From: Bacteroidota bacterium
Lineage (GTDB): Bacteria; Bacteroidota; Bacteroidia; Bacteroidales; Lentimicrobiaceae
Direction: 5' to 3'
NCBI GenBank assembly: GCA_023417935.1
Contig: JAEZDY010000024.1
Location: 124,001-188,000, forward strand
DNA: 64,000 nucleotides
Position 1 is the stretch's first letter. Each line of letters starts with the position of its first letter. The notes beneath the pieces are model-generated. The model was not told the origin of the DNA. It searched no databases and was given only the letters and a program-made list of their open reading frames with translations. Of this stretch, positions 17,288 through 25,516 are shown one piece after another. The translations under genes and the position numbers were made by a program.

Positions 17288-17980
17288 TTATCCTTTTTCA
17301 CTTATTCTCTCCAATCTGGGTATATCTATTAATGCAATGTTTTTACTATTGGTTTCAATGATATGATCATCTTTGAAATCCTTCATTATCCTGATAACAC
17401 TTTCTGTTGACATGCAGGTAAGATCACTCAGATCACTTCTTGAAAGCGGTAATTCAAAGGAGTCGGCCTTGAATATCCTTCTCGAAAGGCATAATAAAAT
17501 ATCGGCTAATCTACCTGCACCTTGTTTTTGAGTAAGGCTGAAAAAGCGTCCGTAGGCCTGAGCAGTGGTTTCATTTAGAATATTGAGTATCCTGTAACTA
17601 AAAGCAGGATTTTGCCTTAGTATCTGTTTAAATACTTGAGTGTCAATCATTCTTACCATAGTATCAGTGTAAGTACTCACACTATACAAAAACTTATTAT
17701 TCCCTTCATAAAGTGACTGCAGGCCCAAAAGATTAAAACGTGGTGTAATAGTTAGTATAAGATCTTTAGGTGGCCCTTCAAGGTATGTTTTACAAAGTCC
17801 TTTTTCAATATACATAATGTGGGAAGCAAACGAGCCTTGCTTGCACACATTTTCTCCCTTTTTATAATTCACAAGAAGAGAGGTGGAATCTATCAACTCC
17901 TTCTCTTGTAAGGTTAATAGTTCGAAACAAGATACTTCGTATACAAAAGAAACGCACGTTTCAGTTCCCTTAGTTGGCAT
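17288..17980 (-). CDS. Crp/Fnr family transcriptional regulator
   Basis: A 230-residue regulator with a cyclic-nucleotide-binding-type beta barrel (~20-135: YKKGENVCKQGS, HIMYIEKGLCKTY) and a C-terminal winged helix (~175-228) with LPLSRSDLSDLTCMSTESVIRIMKDF. Recognition-helix residues Glu193 and Arg197 correspond to the conserved E and R of Crp-type readers. Only two N-terminal cysteines (9 and 18) are present, too few for an Fnr-type 4Fe-4S sensor, and the cAMP-contact residues are not evident, so the signal is unknown. It is divergent from the rhodanese/porin cluster, and the intergenic region contains a perfect TGTTAA-N4-TTAACA inverted repeat at 18089-18104. That makes it the best candidate regulator of that cluster. 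Confidence 0.9.
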   Translation of the reverse strand: MPTKGTETCVSFVYEVSCFELLTLQEKELIDSTSLLVNYKKGENVCKQGSFASHIMYIEKGLCKTYLEGPPKDLILTITPRFNLLGLQSLYEGNNKFLYSVSTYTDTMVRMIDTQVFKQILRQNPAFSYRILNILNETTAQAYGRFFSLTQKQGAGRLADILLCLSRRIFKADSFELPLSRSDLSDLTCMSTESVIRIMKDFKDDHIIETNSKNIALIDIPRLERISEKG

Positions 17981-18086
17981 ATAATTAATTGATTAGGCGG
18001 ATAAAAATACTACAAAAGCTTCATTATTTTATGATTTACGTCAGTTTTTTATTGACGCATAACAGTTTTTAATCTCTTGTATCTCT

Positions 18087-18106
18087 GTTGTTAACCGATT
18101 AACAGC
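18087..18106. promoter_or_regulatory. Candidate Crp/Fnr operator
   Basis: TGTTAA-CCGA-TTAACA (18089-18104) is a perfect inverted repeat with a four-base spacer; the flanks extend it to 18087-18106 with one mismatch. Its centre lies roughly 36-40 bases before the start site implied by the -7 element at 18121, the place where class II Crp/Fnr activators bind. The adjacent divergent regulator is the natural candidate ligand. A second, looser repeat (CGTCA-N9-TGACG) lies near 18040-18056. Confidence 0.55.
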
Positions 18107-18120
18107 TTTAATTAGCACCC

Positions 18121-18128
18121 TAGATTTG
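18121..18128 (+). promoter_or_regulatory. -7 promoter element for the rhodanese-porin cluster
   Basis: TAGATTTG is an exact TAnnTTTG match, 66 bases before the ATG at 18194. The -33 position is occupied by the candidate operator rather than a TTG box, which fits an activator-dependent promoter. Confidence 0.5.
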
Positions 18129-18193
18129 CATCAGAAGGTCAACCTTGATCTTCACTAACCAGTAATAATATTTAACTAAACCCAAACAAACCA

Positions 18194-19186
18194 ATGAAAA
18201 AGATTTTAAACATTGCTTTAGTGCTTGCTTTGTTGCCTGCCTTAATGATGACATCGTGTAAAAAAGATGAGCCCGATGTAGTTAATGCATACACTACATT
18301 GAAAACCTACATGGTGACTAATAAACTTGATCTTCCTGATCTTGCAAAAAACTGGATAATAGATCCAAAGTCTACCACAATGGGTGGAGCTATTGACTCT
18401 GTTACCAGCACAATGCCTGGTTATCATGTTTTCGATATTCGTCCAGCCGCTGATTTTGCAGCAGGTCATATCAAAAACGCTATCAATGTTCCTTTAAAGG
18501 ATGTTGTGTCAGTTGCAGCTAACTATAACGACAAACCCATTTGCGTGGTATGCTTTACCGGACAAACTGCTGGTCAGGCTGTTATGGCATTGCGTTTATC
18601 AGGCTTTGAAGATGCTGTTGTTCTTAAGTGGGGTATGGCCGGATGGAATGCTTCATTAAACACTCCCTGGACAGCCAAATCACAGACCAACGGAAATATT
18701 GCCGTTTCAAGTCCTAACTGGGTAACTACTGCTGCACCAACCAATGGTTCATTCCTTGAGCCAGTATGGTCATCAACTGCTACTGACGGAGCTGCTATTC
18801 TTAAAGAACGCGTTCAGGCTGTACTTGATGCAGGTTTTTCACTTGGTTCAGCTGATGAAATCCTTGCTACTCCTTCAAATTATGTGATTCATAACTACTG
18901 GCCAGAAGCTGATTATACAACTTTTGGACATTTTGCTGGTGCATTCAACACACCGGTAATTGCTTTTGCAGGTGATCTCATCAAAACATTTGATCCTTCA
19001 AAGGACTGTATGATTTACTGTTATACAGGTCAAACTTCAAGTATTGCTTCATTCTGGATGAATGTACTTGGTTATAAAACCAAAGGTATTGGTTTTGGTG
19101 CTAACCGTTTGGTTTATGATCAACTTAAAGCTGCTGGAAAACCTGTATATAAAGGTGCCAAGAACTGGGCAGTTGTAACCGACTAA
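18194..19186 (+). CDS. Rhodanese-domain lipoprotein (two domains)
   Basis: A 330-residue protein with a lipoprotein signal ending at Cys22 (MMTSCKKDE), so it acts outside the cytoplasm. It holds two rhodanese-like domains, each with its own candidate catalytic Cys: Cys120 in CFTGQTAG and Cys276 in CYTGQTSS. Both are preceded by the usual substrate-strand motifs (VFDIRPAADFAAGHIKNAINVP; HNYWPEADYTTFGHFAGAFNTP). Rhodanese domains carry sulfur as a Cys persulfide, classically from thiosulfate to an acceptor such as cyanide. Two active-looking domains on a periplasmic or outer-membrane lipoprotein, next to a porin and another exported rhodanese, suggest extracytoplasmic handling of a sulfur compound. 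The exact substrate is not evident. Confidence 0.85.
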   Translation: MKKILNIALVLALLPALMMTSCKKDEPDVVNAYTTLKTYMVTNKLDLPDLAKNWIIDPKSTTMGGAIDSVTSTMPGYHVFDIRPAADFAAGHIKNAINVPLKDVVSVAANYNDKPICVVCFTGQTAGQAVMALRLSGFEDAVVLKWGMAGWNASLNTPWTAKSQTNGNIAVSSPNWVTTAAPTNGSFLEPVWSSTATDGAAILKERVQAVLDAGFSLGSADEILATPSNYVIHNYWPEADYTTFGHFAGAFNTPVIAFAGDLIKTFDPSKDCMIYCYTGQTSSIASFWMNVLGYKTKGIGFGANRLVYDQLKAAGKPVYKGAKNWAVVTD

Positions 19187-19209
19187 TGAATTGAATTTAA
19201 TATACCATT

Positions 19210-19236
19210 GGGGCAGGATCTATTCCTGCCCCTTTA
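19210..19236 (+). terminator. Hairpin between the rhodanese and porin genes (possible attenuator)
   Basis: GGGGCAGGA (19210-19218) and TCCTGCCCC (19224-19232) pair perfectly around a five-base loop. The following tract is weak (TTTATC), so the hairpin may only partly terminate transcription or may protect the upstream message, setting the porin level below the first gene. Confidence 0.6.
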
Positions 19237-19274
19237 TCAAAACATAGCATTATTCCACAAAAACACTACTAACA

Positions 19275-20396
19275 ATGAAAAAAATATTATACACTGTTTT
19301 GACACTACTCGTTGGATCCCTGTCGTCATTTGCACAGGGGTGTATGGAGCCGTCAACAACAACAGGTGGTCCGCAGATAATTGGATATCTCCAGCCTGAA
19401 TTCAGATACGAATTCAATGGTGAGAATGCCGATGGATCTTCAAAGGATGCATCCACATGGTGCTTTCGCCGCGCAAGACTAGGATTAACCGGAACTATTC
19501 CGTATGATTTTTCTTATTACGTACTGGCTGAGTTTAGTTCATTCCAGGATGGGCCTTATGTACTTGATGCTTTTATCTCATATAACAGGTTCAAACCATG
19601 GTTCAGAGCTTCTATGGGTCAGTTTAAAAAACCCTTTGGTCTTGAATTATCAACAGGTTGTCAGGACCTCTACACAATAAACCGTTCAAAAGTTGTTGAA
19701 GAGCTTACTGCCCCTGATCGTGATCTGGGTATTATGCTCAGTGGTACAACCGGAACTGCTAAGTTCTTCGGTTTGGAAAAAGAAAATATTATCTCCTGGT
19801 ACTTGTCACTTACCAATGGAACAGGGCGCAATGTATTTGATGGCGACCTGAGTAAAGACCTTGTTGGGCGCATTGTAATCGCACCAACTGAATGGGTTAG
19901 CATTGGTGGTAGTTATATGACAGGTAAGATGAAGAATCCTGATCCTACAGTAACTGAGAAAGATTCACGCATGAGATATGGCGCCGACATTCAATTCAAA
20001 AAATATGATTTTATTTTACAGGCAGAATATGTTTACGGTGAAGATCATGGCTCAAAATTAATTGGGGGAGGTTGCGGTGCAACGCCCGAACTTGTTGCTG
20101 GAAATTTTAAAAGCAATGGTTACTTTGTACAGTTAATGTATAATACAAAGTGGAAACTTATGCCTGTGGTTAAATATGAAACTTATGATCCGGATATGAA
20201 TCTTGAGAACTTCAGACATGAAGCTTTCAGCGTATCAACTGCCACTTTCGGGCTTAATTATTATGCCAATGACTGGACAAGGGTTCAATTAAACTATCTA
20301 TATAAATCAGAAACAAGTTCATCCACTGAACTAATCAATTATAATGAGATACCTAATGACATGTTTCAGGTACAGGTACAAGTCAAGTTAAACTAA
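19275..20396 (+). CDS. Outer-membrane porin of the OprO/OprP (phosphate-selective) type
   Basis: A 373-residue protein with a signal peptide (1-20, SSFAQ) and a beta-barrel pattern to the C-terminus. It contains the conserved RRARLGLTGTI, FSYYVLAEFSS, SMGQFKKPFGLE, DRDLGIML and FRHEAFS/TFGLNYY blocks of the phosphate-selective porin O/P family. Family members form outer-membrane channels; anion preference is known only for a few proteins. Placement between two exported rhodanese proteins suggests the channel admits the sulfur compound they process, which is inference. It follows a strong hairpin and is 18 bases from the next rhodanese gene, so those two are probably co-transcribed. Confidence 0.85.
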   Translation: MKKILYTVLTLLVGSLSSFAQGCMEPSTTTGGPQIIGYLQPEFRYEFNGENADGSSKDASTWCFRRARLGLTGTIPYDFSYYVLAEFSSFQDGPYVLDAFISYNRFKPWFRASMGQFKKPFGLELSTGCQDLYTINRSKVVEELTAPDRDLGIMLSGTTGTAKFFGLEKENIISWYLSLTNGTGRNVFDGDLSKDLVGRIVIAPTEWVSIGGSYMTGKMKNPDPTVTEKDSRMRYGADIQFKKYDFILQAEYVYGEDHGSKLIGGGCGATPELVAGNFKSNGYFVQLMYNTKWKLMPVVKYETYDPDMNLENFRHEAFSVSTATFGLNYYANDWTRVQLNYLYKSETSSSTELINYNEIPNDMFQVQVQVKLN

Positions 20397-20414
20397 AGAT
20401 AAAACTAAAGAATT

Positions 20415-21284
20415 ATGAAAAACACGATTAAACAACTTATACTCTTTTTTGTATTTACCACCCTATCTTCATCGTTGTTGGCAAACGTATTAACCATTGA
20501 TGCTAAAACCCTGTCAACTGAGCTCAAAACAAATAAATCTGTGATAATCATTGATGTACAGGCTGCTGATGTTTATGCAAAGCAACACATACAGGGTGCT
20601 ATAAATATCCCACATAAAAGCCTTTACAAAGATGGACCGGTTGAGGGTCAATTTAAAACCAGTGAGGAACTTGCTGCCATATTCGGAGAAAAAGGTGTTA
20701 GTAACACTTCGAAAATTATTCTTTACGACGATGGATCGCAAAAGTATAACAGCAGGGTTTGGTGGATCTTGAAACACCTAGGCGCAACTGATGTTACACT
20801 TTTTCACAAGGAAAATTCTCAAATGGAAAGCGCAAGAATACCTATGACTGCAACTCCAACTAAACTAAAAGCAACAACATTTGCAGTTAATGTTAATCAT
20901 GATATGAATATTGACATGGCTACATTAAAAAGTGCTGTAAATGATGGTGGTATAGTGCTTCTGGATAACCGTGAGCAAGATGAATATAACGGTGTTGATA
21001 AAGCAAATAAAAGCAAGGGTCATCTACCTGGTGCTATTTTCATGAATTTCAAGGAAATTTTGAATGCAAACGGCAGCTTCAAAACTAAAGAAGAAATTAT
21101 TGAAGTAGCTGCTAAGTTCGGTGCCACCCCTGATAAAAATATTGTAGTTTATTGTCAAACCGGTATTAAAGCAGCTCCAGTATATGTTGCTCTCAAAGAA
21201 ATCGCCGGATTTGATAATGTAAAACTATATGCAGGTGCTTATGCTGAATGGGCGTCAATAAATGATAATCCAATAGTTAAATAA
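20415..21284 (+). CDS. Exported tandem-domain sulfurtransferase (rhodanese)
   Basis: A 289-residue protein with a signal peptide (1-~23, SLLAN) and two rhodanese domains in the SseA/thiosulfate-sulfurtransferase arrangement. The second domain carries the catalytic Cys247 in VVYCQTGIKAA. The first domain has Asp-Asp at the equivalent place (LYDDGSQKYNSRVWW), the usual inactive N-terminal domain. Substrate-contact motifs DNREQDEYNG and GHLPGAIFMNF are present. The likely reaction is transfer of sulfane sulfur from thiosulfate or a related donor in the periplasm. It is the last gene of the cluster and is followed by a strong terminator. Function class is well supported; the physiological donor and acceptor are unknown. 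Confidence 0.9.
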   Translation: MKNTIKQLILFFVFTTLSSSLLANVLTIDAKTLSTELKTNKSVIIIDVQAADVYAKQHIQGAINIPHKSLYKDGPVEGQFKTSEELAAIFGEKGVSNTSKIILYDDGSQKYNSRVWWILKHLGATDVTLFHKENSQMESARIPMTATPTKLKATTFAVNVNHDMNIDMATLKSAVNDGGIVLLDNREQDEYNGVDKANKSKGHLPGAIFMNFKEILNANGSFKTKEEIIEVAAKFGATPDKNIVVYCQTGIKAAPVYVALKEIAGFDNVKLYAGAYAEWASINDNPIVK

Positions 21285-21311
21285 CTGGTTAGTAGTGTTG
21301 CTATGGATGTA

Positions 21312-21347
21312 AACTGCCCTCTAACGGGGGCAGTTTTGTTTTTTATT
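21312..21347 (+). terminator. Terminator of the rhodanese-porin cluster
   Basis: AACTGCCC (21312-21319) pairs with GGGCAGTT (21328-21335), followed by TTGTTTTTTATT. It lies 27 bases after the last rhodanese stop and runs up to the 3' end of the convergent SGNH gene. Confidence 0.8.
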
Positions 21348-22824
21348 CAAACTGATCACTATTGTAGTTGTCTGAGCCCTCATTCTCCTTCTGCTTAAGG
21401 ATAGCTTCAGCCATCATCTTATTTAACCTGTGATTGTAGTGCGTGAGGTCAACATAACAATCCGAACATGAATCATGTACAGTTGAAATGTCATAAAATG
21501 AGGTCAAATTCCACTCATCAATTCCAGCTTTAAGTTTATGCACAATGTAATTCACATTTCTGAACAAAGGAGTATTAACACCATTGGATTCATCTTTCCA
21601 GAAAGGGTTATCAGATGCTATTATCCCTATAGGCTGAAAGTAAATTTCAAAATCAAAGCCATAGGCACTACTTATTTTATCAATAAAGGCATGATTGGCT
21701 TTATAAAACTCTTCCAGTTTCCATGTAATATAGTTTAAAGCAGTAGTATCAATTTCTTTGTAGGGGCTTCTAAGTATAGTTGAGCGGAAATGTTGTCGTG
21801 GATTGGTATTATATAGGTTTTGTGGATCATAAATGTCATCGTACTTTGTCCATGGAAGCCACAGGTTTTCATCAGGACCTTTTTCCTTCCCAATATATGA
21901 TCTTAACAGCCGTGTTGCCGGTAGTTGCTTCAACACAGTGTTGCCCGTTTCAGTTGTTGCAATATTAAAATCACTGGTGTAAGCGTTTTTTGCGAGTGCA
22001 GGAGTTTCAAGCGGATGGTAATTGGTTTCTATCATACGGGTAATATCATTTAACCCATCAATAAATATTACCCGGGATGGCAAATAACCCTTTTTTAGCA
22101 ACAATAACATCTTCTCGATTTCATTCGACTGGTGGTATGCATGGATGCCAAAGTTAATATAGGTTGTAGTCGTATCAATCCGATTGAGATAGGCTGATAT
22201 AGTTTCGTCGTCCCTAACTCCCTGCCCATAAGTAGTTGAACCACCAAACACCCAAACAGCCCCATTTATTAGTGTTGGAGCATTTGATTCAGTTACTTTT
22301 TGATCAAACCGAATACCTTCAAAGCCAACATTATAGCTATTTGATCTTTGGACTTTTTCATGAAACTCAAGGATTGGATGACTGGCGTAAGGCGATTGGA
22401 ATTTTACTAATTCTGATATTTCCTGATCACTCTTCCCCGGATAAATACGACGCATAAAGTCAATTGAATCATTAAACAGGTTAATAGGAGCATGAAAGTA
22501 TGTAACTATAGGTTTTAGTGTGTCTTTATCATGCAACAGTATTGCAGCTATGAAATTAAGAATCCCAAATAAGAGTATCAGGTTAAGTAAAATAAGTGCA
22601 ATCTCCTTGTATTTTTCAAGCATCCAACCAAGGAACTTATTTCTTTTAAAAATTATTCCCCAACCTATAACCAACAACATGATGGATATAACCAAAATGC
22701 CTGAAAATAATGTAGTGGAAAAACGGGTTTCCATTAACCAGCTCAGCAGCCACGGATTAACTAGTAAGCCAATAATAATAAACGGAACCCCCGCTATTAC
22801 ATACTGATTAAAATCATTTTTCAT
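21343..22824 (-). CDS. Membrane-anchored SGNH/GDSL hydrolase-like protein
   Basis: A 493-residue protein. The N-terminal ~100 residues hold three hydrophobic helices (~10-30, 38-60, 76-98). The rest carries an SGNH fold: block I FGGSTTYG with Ser196, block III IDGLND (255-260), and a C-terminal D-x-x-H (DLTH, ~459-462). Proteins of this kind act as esterases or acyltransferases on extracytoplasmic glycans. It is last in a four-gene run with a carbamoyltransferase, a DUF5989 protein and an SxtJ-family protein, 54 bases after the carbamoyltransferase. A GDSL-type protein also occupies this place in the cyanobacterial saxitoxin sxtI-L set (SxtL), which I recall from the literature. Substrate unknown. 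Confidence 0.8.
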   Translation of the reverse strand: MKNDFNQYVIAGVPFIIIGLLVNPWLLSWLMETRFSTTLFSGILVISIMLLVIGWGIIFKRNKFLGWMLEKYKEIALILLNLILLFGILNFIAAILLHDKDTLKPIVTYFHAPINLFNDSIDFMRRIYPGKSDQEISELVKFQSPYASHPILEFHEKVQRSNSYNVGFEGIRFDQKVTESNAPTLINGAVWVFGGSTTYGQGVRDDETISAYLNRIDTTTTYINFGIHAYHQSNEIEKMLLLLKKGYLPSRVIFIDGLNDITRMIETNYHPLETPALAKNAYTSDFNIATTETGNTVLKQLPATRLLRSYIGKEKGPDENLWLPWTKYDDIYDPQNLYNTNPRQHFRSTILRSPYKEIDTTALNYITWKLEEFYKANHAFIDKISSAYGFDFEIYFQPIGIIASDNPFWKDESNGVNTPLFRNVNYIVHKLKAGIDEWNLTSFYDISTVHDSCSDCYVDLTHYNHRLNKMMAEAILKQKENEGSDNYNSDQFE

Positions 22825-22878
22825 GTGTGGTTAATCAATCGTGTCAGTAAAATTTAATTGGATCTGGGTCTCATATCA

Positions 22879-24747
22879 TCAATCAAGTCTGAATTCTTCT
22901 TTCCAGTTTGTATCAGCTCTCATAACCTGTTGCTCTGTTTTATCAAACAGATAATTACCCATTACAAGATAATCAATTTCAGTGCGCATAAAACAGCGGT
23001 AAGCATCCTCGGGTGTGCACACAATAGGCTCACCTCTAACATTAAAGCTGGTATTAACTATTATTCCATATCCTGTTAAATTCTTGAAATCATTAATAAG
23101 TTGCCAGTAGAGGGGGTTTGTTTTCCTGTTAACACTCTGCAGGCGAGCTGAATAATCAACATGCGTTATTGCAGGTACGTCAGAACGCAAAAAATACAAT
23201 CTCTCCGACAAGTTACCATTATGATAACCTTCGGGGAGCGGAATTCTCCTTTTTTTAACCACAGGTACAACAAGAAGCATATACGGTGAAGGTCGGTCAA
23301 GTTCAAAATATTCAGAAATATCCTCCTCTAACACCGTAGGCGCAAATGGGCGGAATCCTTCGCGGTACTTTATCTTCAAATTCATTTTCTTTTGCATGTC
23401 AGGATTTCGAGCATCTCCAAGAATTGACCTGTTGCCTAATGCCCTGGGGCCATACTCCATTCTTCCCTGATACCAACCTATTACTTTGCCATCAGCAATC
23501 ATGGCAGCAACTTTCTTTGATAATTCACTGAAATCATCATGGAACGTAAACCGGGCATTGAATCTTCTTGCCGCTCTTTCTATATCAACACATGAAAATT
23601 CGGGACCCAGATAGGCGCCCTTCATAGCATCAGGATCTGTTTTAGGTATACGATCCTTTTCCATCCAAATATGCCAACCAGCGAGTGCTGCACCAACTGC
23701 ACCTCCGGCATCGCCTGAAGCCGGCTGTACCCAGATATTATCGAATATTTTTGAGGCAAGTAACTTTCCATTGGCAACGCTATTTAAAGCCACTCCACCA
23801 GCCATCACCAGGTTCCTGCTACCAGTTAACTTCTGGGCCGTTTCGGCCATTTTGATCATAACCTCCTCGGTAACCTGTTGAATTGCAAGAGCCATGTTCA
23901 TATATGGCTGCGTTACAAGTGACTCCTCAGGCCGTGGGGGAATTCCAAAGAGGTCCTTCCAACGTTCATTGTTTGTCATGGTAAGCCCGGTTGCGTAATC
24001 AAAATACTCCATATTCTGAAGTATTGATCCATCTTCCCTTACGTCAATAAGCTTGTTAAGTATAAGATTCTTGAAATGTTTGGTTTGCTCCGATTCAGGA
24101 TTGCCATAGGGTGCCAAACCCATAAGTTTGTACTCGCCACTGTTTACCTTAAAACCGCAATAATAAGTGAATGCCGAGTACAACAAACCTATAGAATGTG
24201 GAAACCTTAGCTCTCGTAAAATCTTTATATTCTTACCAGTACCATGGGCAATTATAGCTGTAGCCCATTCACCTACTCCATCAAGGGTAAGAATGGCAGC
24301 CTCCTGATATGGTGAAGGATAGAAGGCGCTAGCGGCATGCGACAAGTGGTGTTCAGGAAATAATACAGGTATCTTGCTTTCGCCGTTTTTACCTAATCTC
24401 TCAAGCTCAGTGCCGAGCATATTCTTCATGAATAGCTTTTCTTTTATCCAAACTGGTATTGCTGACTTGAAACTGTTCAAGCCAACAGGTGCAAAAGCGT
24501 GATAAGTTTCAAGCAACCTTTCAAATTTGATGAAAGGTTTATCATAAAACACTACTGCCTTGAGATCCCGATAATCTAAGCCAGCTTCTTTCAATACATA
24601 CCGCGCAGCATTCACAGGGAATGAAGGATCGTGTTTCTTACGTGTAAACCTTTCTTCATGAGCGGCAGCAATGATTTCACCATCAACGATTATTGCAGCA
24701 GCACTATCATGATAATATGCTGAAATTCCAAGTATAGATTCTGACAT
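22879..24747 (-). CDS. Carbamoyltransferase (NodU/CmcH/SxtI family)
   Basis: A 622-residue protein, a normal length for the family. The N-terminal Kae1-like domain has GISAYYHDSAAAII, EERFTRKKHDPSFP, PEHHLSHAASAF and VMAGGVALNSVANGKL. The C-terminal YrdC-like half has GWYQGRMEYGPRALGNRSI, FRPFAPTVL and NTSFNVRGEPIV. The family makes a carbamoyl-adenylate from carbamoyl phosphate and ATP, then passes the carbamoyl group to a hydroxyl of a sugar or other small molecule (NodU on Nod factors, CmcH on cephem, SxtI in saxitoxin biosynthesis). Here the partners point to a surface glycan or lipid acceptor. It lies 18 bases after the DUF5989 gene and is probably co-transcribed. Confidence 0.92.
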   Translation of the reverse strand: MSESILGISAYYHDSAAAIIVDGEIIAAAHEERFTRKKHDPSFPVNAARYVLKEAGLDYRDLKAVVFYDKPFIKFERLLETYHAFAPVGLNSFKSAIPVWIKEKLFMKNMLGTELERLGKNGESKIPVLFPEHHLSHAASAFYPSPYQEAAILTLDGVGEWATAIIAHGTGKNIKILRELRFPHSIGLLYSAFTYYCGFKVNSGEYKLMGLAPYGNPESEQTKHFKNLILNKLIDVREDGSILQNMEYFDYATGLTMTNNERWKDLFGIPPRPEESLVTQPYMNMALAIQQVTEEVMIKMAETAQKLTGSRNLVMAGGVALNSVANGKLLASKIFDNIWVQPASGDAGGAVGAALAGWHIWMEKDRIPKTDPDAMKGAYLGPEFSCVDIERAARRFNARFTFHDDFSELSKKVAAMIADGKVIGWYQGRMEYGPRALGNRSILGDARNPDMQKKMNLKIKYREGFRPFAPTVLEEDISEYFELDRPSPYMLLVVPVVKKRRIPLPEGYHNGNLSERLYFLRSDVPAITHVDYSARLQSVNRKTNPLYWQLINDFKNLTGYGIIVNTSFNVRGEPIVCTPEDAYRCFMRTEIDYLVMGNYLFDKTEQQVMRADTNWKEEFRLD

Positions 24748-24765
24748 TAACCTACTTTTTAAAAG

Positions 24766-24915
24766 TTAGAAGATTGTATAAATGAATGGTGCAATAGCTG
24801 ATCCACTTGTTAATACTATCAATACACCAAATACCAGTAATACCAATATTAATGGTAATAACCAGAACTTCTTCCTTATGCGTAAAAATGACCATAAATC
24901 TTGTAAAAATTCCAT
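24766..24915 (-). CDS. DUF5989-family small membrane protein (SxtK-like)
   Basis: A short gene of 49 residues, easily missed. It reads MEFLQDLWSFLRIRKKFWLL, then a single hydrophobic helix of ~20 residues, then TSGSAIAPFIYTIF. The pattern of a short amphipathic start, RxRKKFW, one membrane helix and SA(V/I)APFIYTIF is what I know as DUF5989, found beside carbamoyltransferases and SxtJ proteins. It lies 22 bases after the SxtJ gene and 18 bases before the carbamoyltransferase on the same strand, which supports a real gene. Likely a membrane adaptor for the carbamoyltransferase, by inference. Confidence 0.85.
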   Translation of the reverse strand: MEFLQDLWSFLRIRKKFWLLPLILVLLVFGVLIVLTSGSAIAPFIYTIF

Positions 24916-24937
24916 GAGCTTAATTGTTTGTTTGTGA

Positions 24938-25351
24938 TTAGTATGGTTTTTCTATATCGCTTCTGTTAAATACATGATCACGTATTATCATTACACTTTC
25001 TGTCCCTTTACGAAACTGATTCAGTTTCAGGTTGTCCTTTTTCGCCAGTTTCCTTATCATTGCAATTGGATATAATACAAGGAAATAAACTATCGTAAGT
25101 ATTATTTGTGACATAATAGTCCCTAAAAATGTTGAAAAGGCAAACCATAATATGGCTAATGGATAAAACCAGCGGGGAGTAATCATAACTATTAGAATAA
25201 CCGGTATAGCAAGCTTATAAAAGAGGACGTTTGCAGTAAAATACCCCAGTAATAAAAATATCAGCGTCAATGCTAGTCCGGTATCCTTACTCTGTTCTTT
25301 GGTGATTGACTTTGAGAAATATACCTTTTTCTCAAGTTGTAATTCTGACAT
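24938..25351 (-). CDS. SxtJ-family membrane protein
   Basis: A 137-residue protein with three or four hydrophobic segments between ~27 and ~97 and a basic C-terminal tail (AKKDNLKLNQFRKGTESV). The central TPRWFYPLAILWFAFSTFLG stretch, with tryptophans at the membrane edge, is typical of the SxtJ family, named after a gene in saxitoxin clusters and also common in Bacteroidota polysaccharide loci. No biochemical function is established to my knowledge. It is the first gene of the cassette; the 165 bases between it and the divergent CPBP gene must hold its promoter, but no exact TAnnTTTG element is visible on this strand. Confidence 0.8.
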   Translation of the reverse strand: MSELQLEKKVYFSKSITKEQSKDTGLALTLIFLLLGYFTANVLFYKLAIPVILIVMITPRWFYPLAILWFAFSTFLGTIMSQIILTIVYFLVLYPIAMIRKLAKKDNLKLNQFRKGTESVMIIRDHVFNRSDIEKPY

Positions 25352-25490
25352 GTTGCGTGGTTGTTTATGTGTGTAGGTTTGATGTTACTCTTTAATCTAT
25401 CAACGAAACAACAATCATCATAAAAAGGTTAATAGAAAAACCAATTTATCCTGCATCAATATCATTAATCAACAATTACAGTGGAAATGT

Positions 25491-25498
25491 TAATTTTG
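25491..25498 (+). promoter_or_regulatory. -7 promoter element for the CPBP protease gene
   Basis: TAATTTTG is an exact TAnnTTTG match 19 bases before the ATG at 25517, implying a leader of only about a dozen bases. No clear -33 box. Confidence 0.45.
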
Positions 25499-25516
25499 TG
25501 TTCTTAATTTCCTGCC

